A stretch of 15,882 bases of DNA from Sanchytrium tribonematis (Eukaryota > Sanchytriomycota > Sanchytriomycetes > Sanchytriales > Sanchytriaceae): assembly GCA_018985235.1 (NCBI GenBank), contig JADGIG010000142.1:1-15882 (forward strand), written 5' to 3'. Numbering within the stretch: the stretch's first letter is position 1; each line of letters begins with the position of its first letter. Both the position numbers and the translations under genes were made by a program. Positions 1-7,968 of this stretch are shown piece by piece. The notes under the pieces are model-generated. The model was given only the letters and a program-made list of their open reading frames with translations. It was not told the origin of the DNA and did no database searches.

Positions 1-3000
1 TCATTTACAATTAAATATGATGGATTCACTCTTTAATATTAATGCATATGGAATATAACCATGTTGAATACAATACTCATGTGCTTGATGGATATTAGTG
101 ATGATTAAATGAATTAAATGAAACATGGGATCATTAGAATTCAATTGATTTAAACACATGGGTTGAATGATTTGTAATAATTTAGATTGGAGTTGGTTGT
201 GTGGAATGGATTCTGGTAATTGTTTGAAGATGGGATGATGGCAATATTGATATTGAATCTGTTGTGGATTGTGATGCATGAGAGATGGGATGGAGATTGG
301 AATGGATTGTGGGATTGAATGGGAGTAGATGGATGCATTGGAGATGGAAATGAATAAACCAGATTTGAATGCGATTGGGATACCTTGAGGGGGACCATGT
401 GTGGAAATGATTGGAGTCACTTGTGGTTTTACTGGTTGTTTTACTGGAGTCACTTGTGGAGTCACTTGTGGTTTTACTGGTTGAATGACTTGTGGAGTGG
501 GTTGAATGACTGGTTGAATTTTCACTGTTTCTATTTTGGTACCACATTCATGACAGAATTTACTAGTAGATAATAAAGAAATATGACAATTGGGACAGGA
601 TGGTTGATTTGATGGTGTGTCATTTTGTTGATTATCATCTTGGATATATTCTTGTGGTTCATATTCTTGTGGCTGATATTCTGGATGGTAGTCTGGACGA
701 AATGTCTCATTCAGTTGATATTCTTGTGGTTTATAATCATATTGATAATCTTGCTGATATTCATCATACTGGATATTTTGAGAATGATCTGGATGGAATT
801 CATTTTCAAATGATTGTTGATTGGATAAATCAGGTTGAAATGGTTGAAATGATTCATTTTGATATTCAGTGGTATCTTGTTGTTGAAATTCATCATATGG
901 AGTATTCTGTTGTTGGAATTCATTTAAATTGCCATCTTGTTGTTGGAATTCATCATATGGAGTATCTTGTTGGAATGCTTCAAATGTATCATCTTGTTGT
1001 TGGATATCATTAAAATTGCCATCTTGTTGATATTGCGGATCTGATGGTTGAAAATCATTGAAATTGCCATCTTGTGGTTGAAACTCTTCAAATGTATTAT
1101 CTTGTGTATCTGTTTGATGAAATGTGTCATCTTGCTGATAATCCTGTTCAAATGTTTCAAACGTGGCATCATTTTGATCTACTTGATTAAACGTCTCAAA
1201 AGTGTCATTTTGATCTTCTTGGTGAAATGCTTCAAGTGTGTTGTCTGGTTGATATTGCGAATCAGTTGGTTGGAATGACTCAAATGTATCATCTACTTGA
1301 TTGAACGTCTCATATGTGGCATCAATTTGATTAGTCTCTTGATTAAATGCTTCAAAAGTGTCTTGCTGATCCTCTGGTTGATTAAATGCTTCATAATTCT
1401 CCTGCTGAACATCTTGCTGATTGAATGCATCATAGTTCTCCTGTTGATTATCTCCTGCGTAATCTGCTTCATATTGCTGATTATCCTGTTCATTAAATGT
1501 ATCATATTGCTGATTATCCTGTTCATTAAAGGCTTCATATTGTTGATTATCCTGCTCATTAAATGCTTCATATTGCTGATTATCCTGCTCATTAAATGTT
1601 TCATATTGTTGATTATCCTGCTCATTAAATGCTTCATATTGTTGATTATCTTGCTCATTAAATGGCTCAAATGTCTCTTGTTCATAATCAGTCTGTTGAT
1701 AATCATTATTTTCATCTTGTTGAAATTGTTCAAATGCTTCATTAATGGAATCTGTAGGATGAAATGGATCATTAGAATCATTTGAGGGTTGAAATGGTTC
1801 AAATGGCTGTTCATTACTTTGAAATGGTTCAAATGGTTCATTTTGAGGGAATGTTTGATGACTACCTTGAATGGTCTCTTCATCTTCATTCATTTCAAAG
1901 GGTTCTTCATCAAATGGCTGTACATCTTGTTGGAAGGATTGAAATGGCTCATTCATGGTGCTATAGGGATCTAATGTATTTAATTGATTATCTGTTAAAA
2001 ATGTATATTCTCTACTTTTAAAGACATCTACACTGTTTAATTTACTGGATTTGCGTTTAACGGGACTGGGTAATGGGGGTGCATCGAATATATTAGGAGA
2101 TTCATGATCAGAATCATAAAATGCATCAGGGGTTTTAAAATCAGGAGATGAGATGGGATATTTGGAAGTGTGGATTTTAGAGGGTAATGTATTGATTTTA
2201 GATTGAATTTCATCATTGATTTGACGGGTAGTTGGGGTGGGTTTGAATTGTTTAGGAGATGTGGTTGGATAAATTGGTGATTGATTAATTGGTGATTTAG
2301 GAGGTGATTTGTTAGATGTGGTTGATTTTGGAGTGGGTAATCTTCTAGGGGGTGATTTGGTAGCTACTGGTGATTTTGGAGGTGATTGCGTGTTAATGGG
2401 TGACTTTGGGGGTGATTGCGTGTTAATGGGTGACTTTGGAGGTGATTGCTGTCTAACTGGTAATTGCGTATTAATAATGGGAGATTTAGGGGGTGATTGT
2501 TGTCTACTTGGTGGTCTTTCTTGTTTAGAAGGTGATTTCATGTCTTTTCGAGGGGGTGAAAATCTTTCTAATTTCATCGGTGGTTGAAATTGTGGAATAG
2601 GAGAAGTAGGTGCTTCAAATACTTGATCCAATGATTGATCTAATGATTCATGCATTGGTTGTTCAAATGGCTGTGCAAATCCATGCTCATCTACTTGAAA
2701 TGTATCCAAAATATTAGATGGAGATTCAAATAATTCCATTTTAGGAGATGGTTGGAATTGAATTGGCTCTGCTTGTTCTGTTTGTGGTGCTATAGGTTGA
2801 AATGGTTCAGATGACTCAAATACATTCTCATTAAATAAATGAGATGGGGACGTGTTCACTGGAGATTTCTTTGGAGATTTCTCTTTTTCTTTTACAGGTG
2901 ATTTGATTGGATCTGCTTGTTTAGGTGCATCCCACGACCACTCATTATCATTAGATTGACCCCATGGATCATTAGAAGTATTCCAATCATTATTTGACCA

Positions 3001-4311
3001 TAAATCATTATTATGAGTGGTATTCCATAAATCAGGTGATTTTGGAGGAGATTTGGATGGAAGTGGCTGTACTGGAGAAGGTGATTTGGTGGCTTTAATT
3101 GGATGTTGCATTGGTGATGGAGATCTAGTGGGTTTGATGGGTGCTGGGGATGGAGATCTGGTTGGTTTTTGAGGTTGTTTCATTGCTTGTACGGGTGATT
3201 GTGGTCTAATTTGTGGTACTGGTGAGGGTGGTCTATATTGAGATGGTACAGGTGAATTAGATCTACTTGGAGGTTTCATTTGTTGAGACTCTATTTGATT
3301 CTGTTTGGGTGGCATCTCCTGCTTTTTAGGGAATGGTGCTTTGGCTGGCTGCACTGGTTCTACGGGTTGTTCAATTGGTGCCTCCGATTGAAATGGCTCT
3401 ATCCTACTAGGTGGCTGAATGGGAGATGCAGATCTACTAGGTTGCTTCATTGGTAATTTCTCAGTTTGTTCATCAATGGTTTCAGGAATTGCCTCATTCA
3501 TCATTTTAGGTGATTCTTTTTGTATTTCAGGAGACTGGATGGATGATTTACGAGAATTGGATTGGATAGAGGATTTACGAGATTGTGCTTGGGGGACCCA
3601 TGAATTATTATTAGGGATATTCCATATATCATCATCAGATTGGTTGATTTTGTTGACATTCATTAATTTATCACTAGGTTTCACGATTGGCTTTTCAATA
3701 GTTGGTTTCTCAACAAAAACTGGCTTCTCTATTTGATTTTCAGCTGGTTTCTCAATTACTTGCTGATTAGGTGGCTTATTAGGTAATGCAGATGGTTTAA
3801 TTACTTGTGGCTGTTGCGTAGGTGGCATTTTAATAGGTGGTTTCTCAATTTTAATTGGCTTTTCAACTGGTTTTTCAATTAGTTTCTCTACTTTAATAGC
3901 CGATTGATCAATAGATTTGCGTGATTTAGGCAATGGTACTACTGGTACTACTGGCACTGTTGGCACTGTTGGTATGACTGCCTGATTCTCACTTTCATTC
4001 AATGCTTCATTACTAGATTTATTGCTATTAATTCTCTCCTTTTTTCTTCTCATCTTTTCAGCAAATGATAATTTGGATTCATCTTCTACTACTGATTTAC
4101 TAGGCGTATTGATTATAGATGGATTCGCAATGGGAGGTATAGAGGGATTAAATGGATTCACTTGATTGGATGGGATATTTGGAGTGGGTTTAATCGCTAT
4201 TGGGATTGATGATTTAGGAGATTCTATTGATTTAGATGGAATAGGGGATTTCTTTGTTAAATTGATGTCAAAATGCTGATCGAATTGGGCAATCCAGTCA
4301 TCGTCAGACAT
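1..4311 (-). CDS. SEC16: Sec16-like COPII assembly scaffold; reading frame ends inside the conserved domain at the window edge
   Basis: Sec16 organises COPII coat assembly at ER exit sites. The frame encodes about 1436 residues from ATG at 4311; an upstream TTG at 4320 is not used as the start. Nearly all of it is low complexity: Pro/Ser/Lys-rich SPSP and KSPPKSP stretches, EKP repeats, a Trp-rich patch (about 423-460), and Gln/Asn/Phe-rich repeats with many EPF/EAF/DPF motifs (about 750-1200). A CxxC...CxxC zinc ribbon lies at 1239-1256. The last 135 or so residues look like the start of the Sec16 central conserved domain: a GPPQGIPIAF strand region, then helices ending in AHEYCIQHGYIPYALILKS, which matches the family's 'EA..A...LW.HALLLAS' helix. 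That domain normally continues for about 200 more residues, so the TGA at 1-3 cuts it. A GTAAAT just before the stop (minus strand, positions 8 to 3) could be an intron donor, with the gene continuing left of the window. Sec31 and other ACE1 proteins are alternatives; Sec31 would have N-terminal WD40 repeats, which are absent. Confidence 0.62.
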   Translation of the reverse strand: MSDDDWIAQFDQHFDINLTKKSPIPSKSIESPKSSIPIAIKPTPNIPSNQVNPFNPSIPPIANPSIINTPSKSVVEDESKLSFAEKMRRKKERINSNKSSNEALNESENQAVIPTVPTVPVVPVVPLPKSRKSIDQSAIKVEKLIEKPVEKPIKIEKPPIKMPPTQQPQVIKPSALPNKPPNQQVIEKPAENQIEKPVFVEKPTIEKPIVKPSDKLMNVNKINQSDDDIWNIPNNNSWVPQAQSRKSSIQSNSRKSSIQSPEIQKESPKMMNEAIPETIDEQTEKLPMKQPSRSASPIQPPSRIEPFQSEAPIEQPVEPVQPAKAPFPKKQEMPPKQNQIESQQMKPPSRSNSPVPSQYRPPSPVPQIRPQSPVQAMKQPQKPTRSPSPAPIKPTRSPSPMQHPIKATKSPSPVQPLPSKSPPKSPDLWNTTHNNDLWSNNDWNTSNDPWGQSNDNEWSWDAPKQADPIKSPVKEKEKSPKKSPVNTSPSHLFNENVFESSEPFQPIAPQTEQAEPIQFQPSPKMELFESPSNILDTFQVDEHGFAQPFEQPMHESLDQSLDQVFEAPTSPIPQFQPPMKLERFSPPRKDMKSPSKQERPPSRQQSPPKSPIINTQLPVRQQSPPKSPINTQSPPKSPINTQSPPKSPVATKSPPRRLPTPKSTTSNKSPPKSPINQSPIYPTTSPKQFKPTPTTRQINDEIQSKINTLPSKIHTSKYPISSPDFKTPDAFYDSDHESPNIFDAPPLPSPVKRKSSKLNSVDVFKSREYTFLTDNQLNTLDPYSTMNEPFQSFQQDVQPFDEEPFEMNEDEETIQGSHQTFPQNEPFEPFQSNEQPFEPFQPSNDSNDPFHPTDSINEAFEQFQQDENNDYQQTDYEQETFEPFNEQDNQQYEAFNEQDNQQYETFNEQDNQQYEAFNEQDNQQYEAFNEQDNQQYDTFNEQDNQQYEADYAGDNQQENYDAFNQQDVQQENYEAFNQPEDQQDTFEAFNQETNQIDATYETFNQVDDTFESFQPTDSQYQPDNTLEAFHQEDQNDTFETFNQVDQNDATFETFEQDYQQDDTFHQTDTQDNTFEEFQPQDGNFNDFQPSDPQYQQDGNFNDIQQQDDTFEAFQQDTPYDEFQQQDGNLNEFQQQNTPYDEFQQQDTTEYQNESFQPFQPDLSNQQSFENEFHPDHSQNIQYDEYQQDYQYDYKPQEYQLNETFRPDYHPEYQPQEYEPQEYIQDDNQQNDTPSNQPSCPNCHISLLSTSKFCHECGTKIETVKIQPVIQPTPQVIQPVKPQVTPQVTPVKQPVKPQVTPIISTHGPPQGIPIAFKSGLFISISNASIYSHSIPQSIPISIPSLMHHNPQQIQYQYCHHPIFKQLPESIPHNQLQSKLLQIIQPMCLNQLNSNDPMFHLIHLIITNIHQAHEYCIQHGYIPYALILKSESIIFNCK
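1464..1663 (-). repeat. 33-bp in-frame tandem repeat, about 6 units
   Basis: Six near-identical 33-bp units encode an 11-residue repeat (NEQDNQQYEAF and variants with ETF or DTF) at about residues 883-949 of the Sec16-like protein. Units differ mainly at silent or near-silent sites. More diverged units (FNQxDxQQ, TFExF) continue on the low-coordinate side. Copy number probably varies between strains. Confidence 0.9.
2351..2450 (-). repeat. 30-bp in-frame tandem repeat (SPPKSPINTQ)
   Basis: Units at 2351-2380 (diverged), 2381-2410 and 2411-2440, plus the start of a further unit, encode the 10-residue repeat SPPKSPINTQ/SPPKSPVATK in the Sec16-like protein. Longer relatives with RQQSPPKSP follow up to about 2520. 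The SP and KSP motifs are possible proline-directed kinase sites, which is inference. Confidence 0.85.
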
Positions 4312-4482
4312 GTGTTTCAAAAATTATAAAATATTTATTGCAACTCGTGAAAAATCAATTGCATTTTAAAAGCCACATCATAAAAAATCGTAAAATGTGA
4401 ATACAAATTGTGACCATTTGTGTTTTCAGTACAACAATTAGGGGATGTGCCACTTAAAATTCCAAAAGGGACACCAAAACCC
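4312..4482. promoter_or_regulatory. 171-bp divergent intergenic region between the Sec16-like gene and flavoprotein p1
   Basis: The two start codons face away from each other. On the Sec16 side an AT-rich TTATAAAATATTTATTG tract (4326-4342) begins about 14 nt upstream of ATG and could act as a TATA region. On the p1 side there is no clear TATA; an AGGGACA at 4467-4473 lies 9 nt before the ATG and resembles the AGGAGTA leader of p2-p4. AGTACAACA (4428-4436) recurs before p2 (5822-5830). Confidence 0.45.
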
Positions 4483-5466
4483 ATGATTCTTTTTCTTTCT
4501 ATTTTAATTGCCACCCGTCAGTGTATTGTAGGTGCTGGACCAGCAGGTGTAATATTGTCATGGGAATTATCCAAAGCATTTCCTGATCATGAAATCACAT
4601 TAATTGATGAATATTTTAATGGAGGCAATTTGTACAAAGTAAAGAATGAATTAAGTAACTCACCCTATTCAGATTACATCAGTTTGGCAAAACAATTACG
4701 ATTGAATGAACATATTCGTCATTTGCCAACTTATAAAAGGTTTCTGCGTCAAAATAATGAAAAAAGTGACGCATGTCCCAAATTAGGAGAATTGGTTCGA
4801 TTTATCAAAGATTTGACAAATTACATGGCTAAATCAAACAAAATTAATACATTTAAAGACCGTGTCATTTCAATTGATATTATGAATCACGAAAATCGTC
4901 AATTTAAATTGAATTTTGCAAAATCAAACAGTATATTGTGTGATTATGTCCATATGACAATTGGAGGTGTCCCAAGACCCTTTTTTGAAATGAATGGAAA
5001 TCCGCAACAATTTAACATGTACCAGGCGTTAGATTTACTCAATTCTAAAAAGTCAAAACAACAATTAAAAGATAAAACAGTCTATATTGTTGGAAATGGT
5101 GACACATCAAAATGGATGCAGCAGAAATTGAATGCAATTGATAAACCATTTAAAATTGTAAGAGGGCGCATTTACGACAACGGTGATGATTTAATCGAAA
5201 AAGTTAGTTTGGATCAATTTAGGGCCAAGATCATGAATGAAAATGACACTGTATTTTATGCACATGGACTTGAATCTGCAAGTTTGCCGCAAGTCATTGA
5301 ACAAGGCAAGACGTTGGTACTTCAAAAGGGAATGATTTATGGAATATCAGTCTATATCACAGATAATAAAATTGCTGCCTTTTATGGCATGGGCGCGATT
5401 AATCAACACACTGGAATCAGGGTAATGGGTAATAGAGCGCTGTTGTTAATCGAGCAGTTGGATTAA
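4483..5466 (+). CDS. Flavoprotein p1: secretory-type two-dinucleotide-domain oxidoreductase, array member 1
   Basis: A 327-residue predicted FAD/NAD(P)-dependent oxidoreductase; the reaction is unknown. Residues 1-11 are hydrophobic and uncharged and look like a short signal peptide running directly into the FAD-binding loop GAGPAG (17-22). ITLIDEYFNGGNL follows, with an acidic residue ending strand 2 as expected for FAD ribose binding. GGVP (161-164) and the family-specific NPQQFNMYQALDLLN come next. The second nucleotide site is GNGDTS (204-209), then VFYAHG (257-262) and FYGMGA (300-305). No CxxC redox pair is present, and the Asp of the usual C-terminal 'GD' FAD motif is Ala. The frame is open back to an ATG at 4420, but alignment with four paralogs puts the start at 4483. 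Distant relatives are thioredoxin-reductase-like and flavin-monooxygenase-like proteins. Confidence 0.85.
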   Translation: MILFLSILIATRQCIVGAGPAGVILSWELSKAFPDHEITLIDEYFNGGNLYKVKNELSNSPYSDYISLAKQLRLNEHIRHLPTYKRFLRQNNEKSDACPKLGELVRFIKDLTNYMAKSNKINTFKDRVISIDIMNHENRQFKLNFAKSNSILCDYVHMTIGGVPRPFFEMNGNPQQFNMYQALDLLNSKKSKQQLKDKTVYIVGNGDTSKWMQQKLNAIDKPFKIVRGRIYDNGDDLIEKVSLDQFRAKIMNENDTVFYAHGLESASLPQVIEQGKTLVLQKGMIYGISVYITDNKIAAFYGMGAINQHTGIRVMGNRALLLIEQLD

Positions 5467-5608
5467 TTATTTTCATCGTATTCACTTCAAATTGTTTGTT
5501 CATTTAAAAAATAGACTACGGATGTAAAATTGAGAACAGGAAACTGATCTTTATCAATAAATTTAATGTTTAACATTTAGTTTTATTAGATAATCAGATT
5601 AAACGTAA

Positions 5609-5797
5609 GAGTGTAGTTACTACCCTGAGATACAACCACATTTTGCTATTAATTCAGCCTATCTTGAATTAAATTATAGAATTAAACTTCGATCATTTAC
5701 TATTTATGGATTGGGTGCTGTATCTGGAACAAGGACTACTGAAGATTATGAAAGGGATGCCGATCGTCTCATTCATGATATGATCCATCTTCAGTAA
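5609..5797 (+). pseudogene. C-terminal remnant (pX) of another flavoprotein paralog
   Basis: About 62 open codons end in TAA at 5795-5797 with no start. They read like the last part of the array proteins: a charged strand (LELNYRIKLRS), then FTIYGLGAVS, matching the YGLGAM signature of p4 and p5, then a terminal helix DADRLIHDM, matching p5's AADRVIEKL. The frame closes upstream at TAA 5606-5608, and the nucleotide-binding domains are absent from 5467-5608, where I see nothing else. This is the end of a lost gene copy that once sat between p1 and p2. Confidence 0.8.
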
Positions 5798-5835
5798 ATA
5801 ACTTGTATGACATTACAAAGGAGTACAACAGAAAC
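5795..5835 (+). promoter_or_regulatory. Short leader of p2: TAAATAA, AGGAGTA, then ATG
   Basis: The TAA stop of the pX remnant starts a TAAATAA (5795-5801). AGGAGTA follows at 5819-5825, ten nt before the p2 ATG at 5836. The same AGGAGTA occurs at matching distance before p3 and p4. Confidence 0.55.
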
Positions 5836-6882
5836 ATGTTGATTTTGCTGTACTCTCTATTTGCAATCAACCATTGCGTTGTAGGTGCTGGACCAGCTGG
5901 AATAACCATGACATGGCAACTATTGAAAGCATTTCCAAATCATAATATTGTCATCATAGATCCACATTTTGATGGTGGTACTTTGAGTCATGTAAAAGAA
6001 GAATGTAGTAATTTGGGATATGAATCATATGTTAGTTATGCTAAACAAATGGGAGTGACACATTTGCCATTTTATGAATCATTTCAAGAATGTGGGGATG
6101 GATTGATAGAGCCACCAAAATTGGAATGTTTTGTCAATTTAATCAATGATATACTTGAATATATGAATCAAAATGGACTGATTACTAAAATTAAAGCACA
6201 AGTGACTCGTATTAATATGATTTACAAAAATGGACCATTTAAATTGAATTATGATGGAGAAAGTGACAATTTGAATTGTGATTACATCTTTTTGGCAATG
6301 GGAGGTAAGCCTAAAGAATTTCTTATTGAAAATGTGGTGCCACGACAATTTAACATGTATGATTCTCTCAAATTATTAAATAATGAAGTTGCCAAAAAAA
6401 AGTCGGAATTAAATGGCAAAACTGCTTATTTGGTTGGAAATGGAGATACAGCACGTTGGATCAAAAAGAAATTAAAAATTCTTGGAATCTCATATACTTT
6501 AGTTGTAAAAGAAGATGGTGGCTATATGGATAATAGAATAGATTATAAACCAGAATTTATTATCAATGAAAATGATTTTAAATTTAAAGTTTTTAGTGAA
6601 AATGATGTTATATTTTATGCACATGGACAAGATTTAGCCAAGATACCTATAATTTACTACAAAAATCAACCTTTTAACCCAGTTATCAAAGAGCACCAGA
6701 ATATGCACATGGATCGATATTTCACTGTTGGAGAATCTAATTTTATGAAATCATATAAAATATATGAAATTGGATCCATGGCAAATGCAGTTACTGCTAC
6801 AGAAATAGCAAGAACTGCTAGTGTCATTATTACCAAAATGAAGAAACAACGTATAAGATTGAGATTTAGGATAAATAAATAG
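5836..6882 (+). CDS. Flavoprotein p2: secretory-type two-dinucleotide-domain oxidoreductase, array member 2
   Basis: A 348-residue paralog of p1. The hydrophobic leader (about 1-11, no basic residue) runs into HCVVGAGPAG, with GAGPAG at 17-22. Other motifs are FDGGTLSHVKEECSN, MGGKP in the interdomain region, PRQFNMYDSLKLLN, GNGDTA (201-206) for NAD(P), and FYAHG from residue 260. The C-terminal signature is altered to IYEIGSMAN, with Ser where most copies have Ala and classical relatives have Asp. The C-terminus is strongly basic (KMKKQRIRLRFRINK). An upstream in-frame ATG at 5803 would add 11 residues before the conserved leader and is not chosen. The TAG stop overlaps the AGGAGTA of the next gene's leader. 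Flavoprotein assignment is firm by motifs; substrate is unknown. Confidence 0.85.
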   Translation: MLILLYSLFAINHCVVGAGPAGITMTWQLLKAFPNHNIVIIDPHFDGGTLSHVKEECSNLGYESYVSYAKQMGVTHLPFYESFQECGDGLIEPPKLECFVNLINDILEYMNQNGLITKIKAQVTRINMIYKNGPFKLNYDGESDNLNCDYIFLAMGGKPKEFLIENVVPRQFNMYDSLKLLNNEVAKKKSELNGKTAYLVGNGDTARWIKKKLKILGISYTLVVKEDGGYMDNRIDYKPEFIINENDFKFKVFSENDVIFYAHGQDLAKIPIIYYKNQPFNPVIKEHQNMHMDRYFTVGESNFMKSYKIYEIGSMANAVTATEIARTASVIITKMKKQRIRLRFRINK

Positions 6883-6897
6883 GAGTAAGGATAAAAC
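6871..6897 (+). promoter_or_regulatory. Leader of p3 overlapping the p2 stop codon
   Basis: Only 15 nt separate the p2 stop (6880-6882) from the p3 ATG (6898). ATAAATAAATAG (6871-6882) encodes the end of p2 and is TATA-like. AGGAGTA (6881-6887) shares its first two bases with the TAG stop and lies 10 nt before ATG. Confidence 0.55.
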
Positions 6898-7941
6898 ATG
6901 ATTTTGATAGTGCTTTGCTCTCTTTTTGCAATTCGTCATTGCGTTGTGGGTGCCGGTATTGCTGGTACAACTGCAGCAGGCCAATTAAGAATAGCTTTTC
7001 CGAGTCATGACATTAATTTGATTGATTTCAATTTTGATGACAGCAGTTTAGATGCATTTAAAGATGAATTAAGTCAATTCACAATATCTGACTTTGAAAA
7101 ATATGCATTACTAATGGGTTTCAGTGAAGAAACAATTAATATTTGGCGTAATTCATTGTTTCCTTCTGAAATACTTGAAAATCATCAACTCAAAATTGGG
7201 AAATTTATTTATTTAATGAATTTGGTTCGCGGGCATCTAATAGAAAACAATAACGTTGTAAAAATTCAAAATCGCGTGGCATTTATAAAAATCTTAAGAA
7301 AAGAACCTAGATATATTTTATATTCTAAAAATGAAGAGGAGCACGAGAAACTAATTGCTAAATGCAATCACGTCTATATGGCACTAGGTGGTACTCCTAA
7401 ACAATCTTTGGAATTACATGGAAATCCAACTCAATTTGGTATCTCTAAATCTCTTGATTTTTTAAAGGGTTCAAATGCGCGTACTGTTCTAGAAGATAAA
7501 AACGTGTTTGTGGTGGGAGGCGGATATACAGAAAACTTGGTGACACAGAAACTAATTGATATCGGGATAAAATTTGTATTGGTAAAAACTTTTTTTCAGA
7601 ATGACAGACACTGGAACACTGAAAAGTTATGCGACTTTAGTAGTCTATCTCGTTATCCAGCATTTAAACCAGATGATTATGTATTTTATGCACATGAATT
7701 ACAGCCAAATATGTTGCCTACAATCTATACAGGCAAAACGAAATTAAGTATCAACGTAAGAAAGATGACAGGTCAACGTTACTCTTACAAATATTTTAAA
7801 AAACAATTACCCTTTAAAACATTTGTCATTTATGCATTAGGTGCCATGGTAAGAAAGGGCAATATATTCAATTTTATTGAAGCTTCCAAACAAATTATTA
7901 ACAAGATTCAACGTAGGCACAACTATAATGAAGCACAATAA
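6898..7941 (+). CDS. Flavoprotein p3: most diverged array member, altered second nucleotide site
   Basis: A 347-residue paralog. The hydrophobic leader (1-12) runs into the FAD loop GAGIAG (18-23). Strand 2 ends in LIDFNFD, but the GGNL that follows in other copies is replaced by DSSL. ALGGTPK and HGNPTQFGISKSLDFL are recognisable. The second nucleotide motif is GGGYTE (207-212) instead of GNGDTS/A, and the usual YAHG is YAHE (264-267). The C-terminal signature is YALGAMV (312-318). The frame is fully open, so the gene is intact; the substitutions suggest changed cofactor use or relaxed constraint. It starts 15 nt after p2 and ends 27 nt before p4. The start is fixed by the conserved leader and the AGGAGTA spacing. 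Confidence 0.83.
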   Translation: MILIVLCSLFAIRHCVVGAGIAGTTAAGQLRIAFPSHDINLIDFNFDDSSLDAFKDELSQFTISDFEKYALLMGFSEETINIWRNSLFPSEILENHQLKIGKFIYLMNLVRGHLIENNNVVKIQNRVAFIKILRKEPRYILYSKNEEEHEKLIAKCNHVYMALGGTPKQSLELHGNPTQFGISKSLDFLKGSNARTVLEDKNVFVVGGGYTENLVTQKLIDIGIKFVLVKTFFQNDRHWNTEKLCDFSSLSRYPAFKPDDYVFYAHELQPNMLPTIYTGKTKLSINVRKMTGQRYSYKYFKKQLPFKTFVIYALGAMVRKGNIFNFIEASKQIINKIQRRHNYNEAQ

Positions 7942-7968
7942 ATATTTAAAAGGAGTAGGGGCCAAAAC
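7942..7968 (+). promoter_or_regulatory. Leader of p4, next to the p3 stop codon
   Basis: The spacer is 27 nt. TAAATATTTAAAAGGAGTA begins at the p3 stop TAA (7939-7941) and ends with AGGAGTA (7951-7957), 11 nt before the p4 ATG (7969). It combines a TATA-like stretch with the conserved element. Confidence 0.55.

Noticed and set aside
2309-2587. Plus-strand open frame with GGDFGGDC repeats
   Set aside because: It is the antisense shadow of the 30-bp KSPP repeats in the Sec16-like gene. The same holds for the other plus-strand frames at 385-3736.
4410-4425. Shared GTGAC-TTTG motif in several upstream regions (also 13209-13219)
   Set aside because: The matches are short, variable in position and orientation, and expected by chance in this base composition.
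4420-4482. N-terminal extension of p1 from ATG 4420 (similar extensions at 5803 and 10168)
   Set aside because: The extensions are not alike between paralogs, whereas similarity begins exactly at the Met of the hydrophobic leader in all five.
5819-5836. AGGAG before ATG as a bacterial Shine-Dalgarno site, suggesting a bacterial operon
   Set aside because: The AGGAG-to-ATG spacing (12-13 nt) is longer than the bacterial optimum, and the window holds LINEs, CCAAT/TATA promoters, GPI-like tails and a Sec16-like protein.
6883-6897. Spliced-leader trans-splice acceptor sites in the array spacers
   Set aside because: AG dinucleotides are present but there is no polypyrimidine tract and no consistent acceptor position; direct RNA evidence would be needed.
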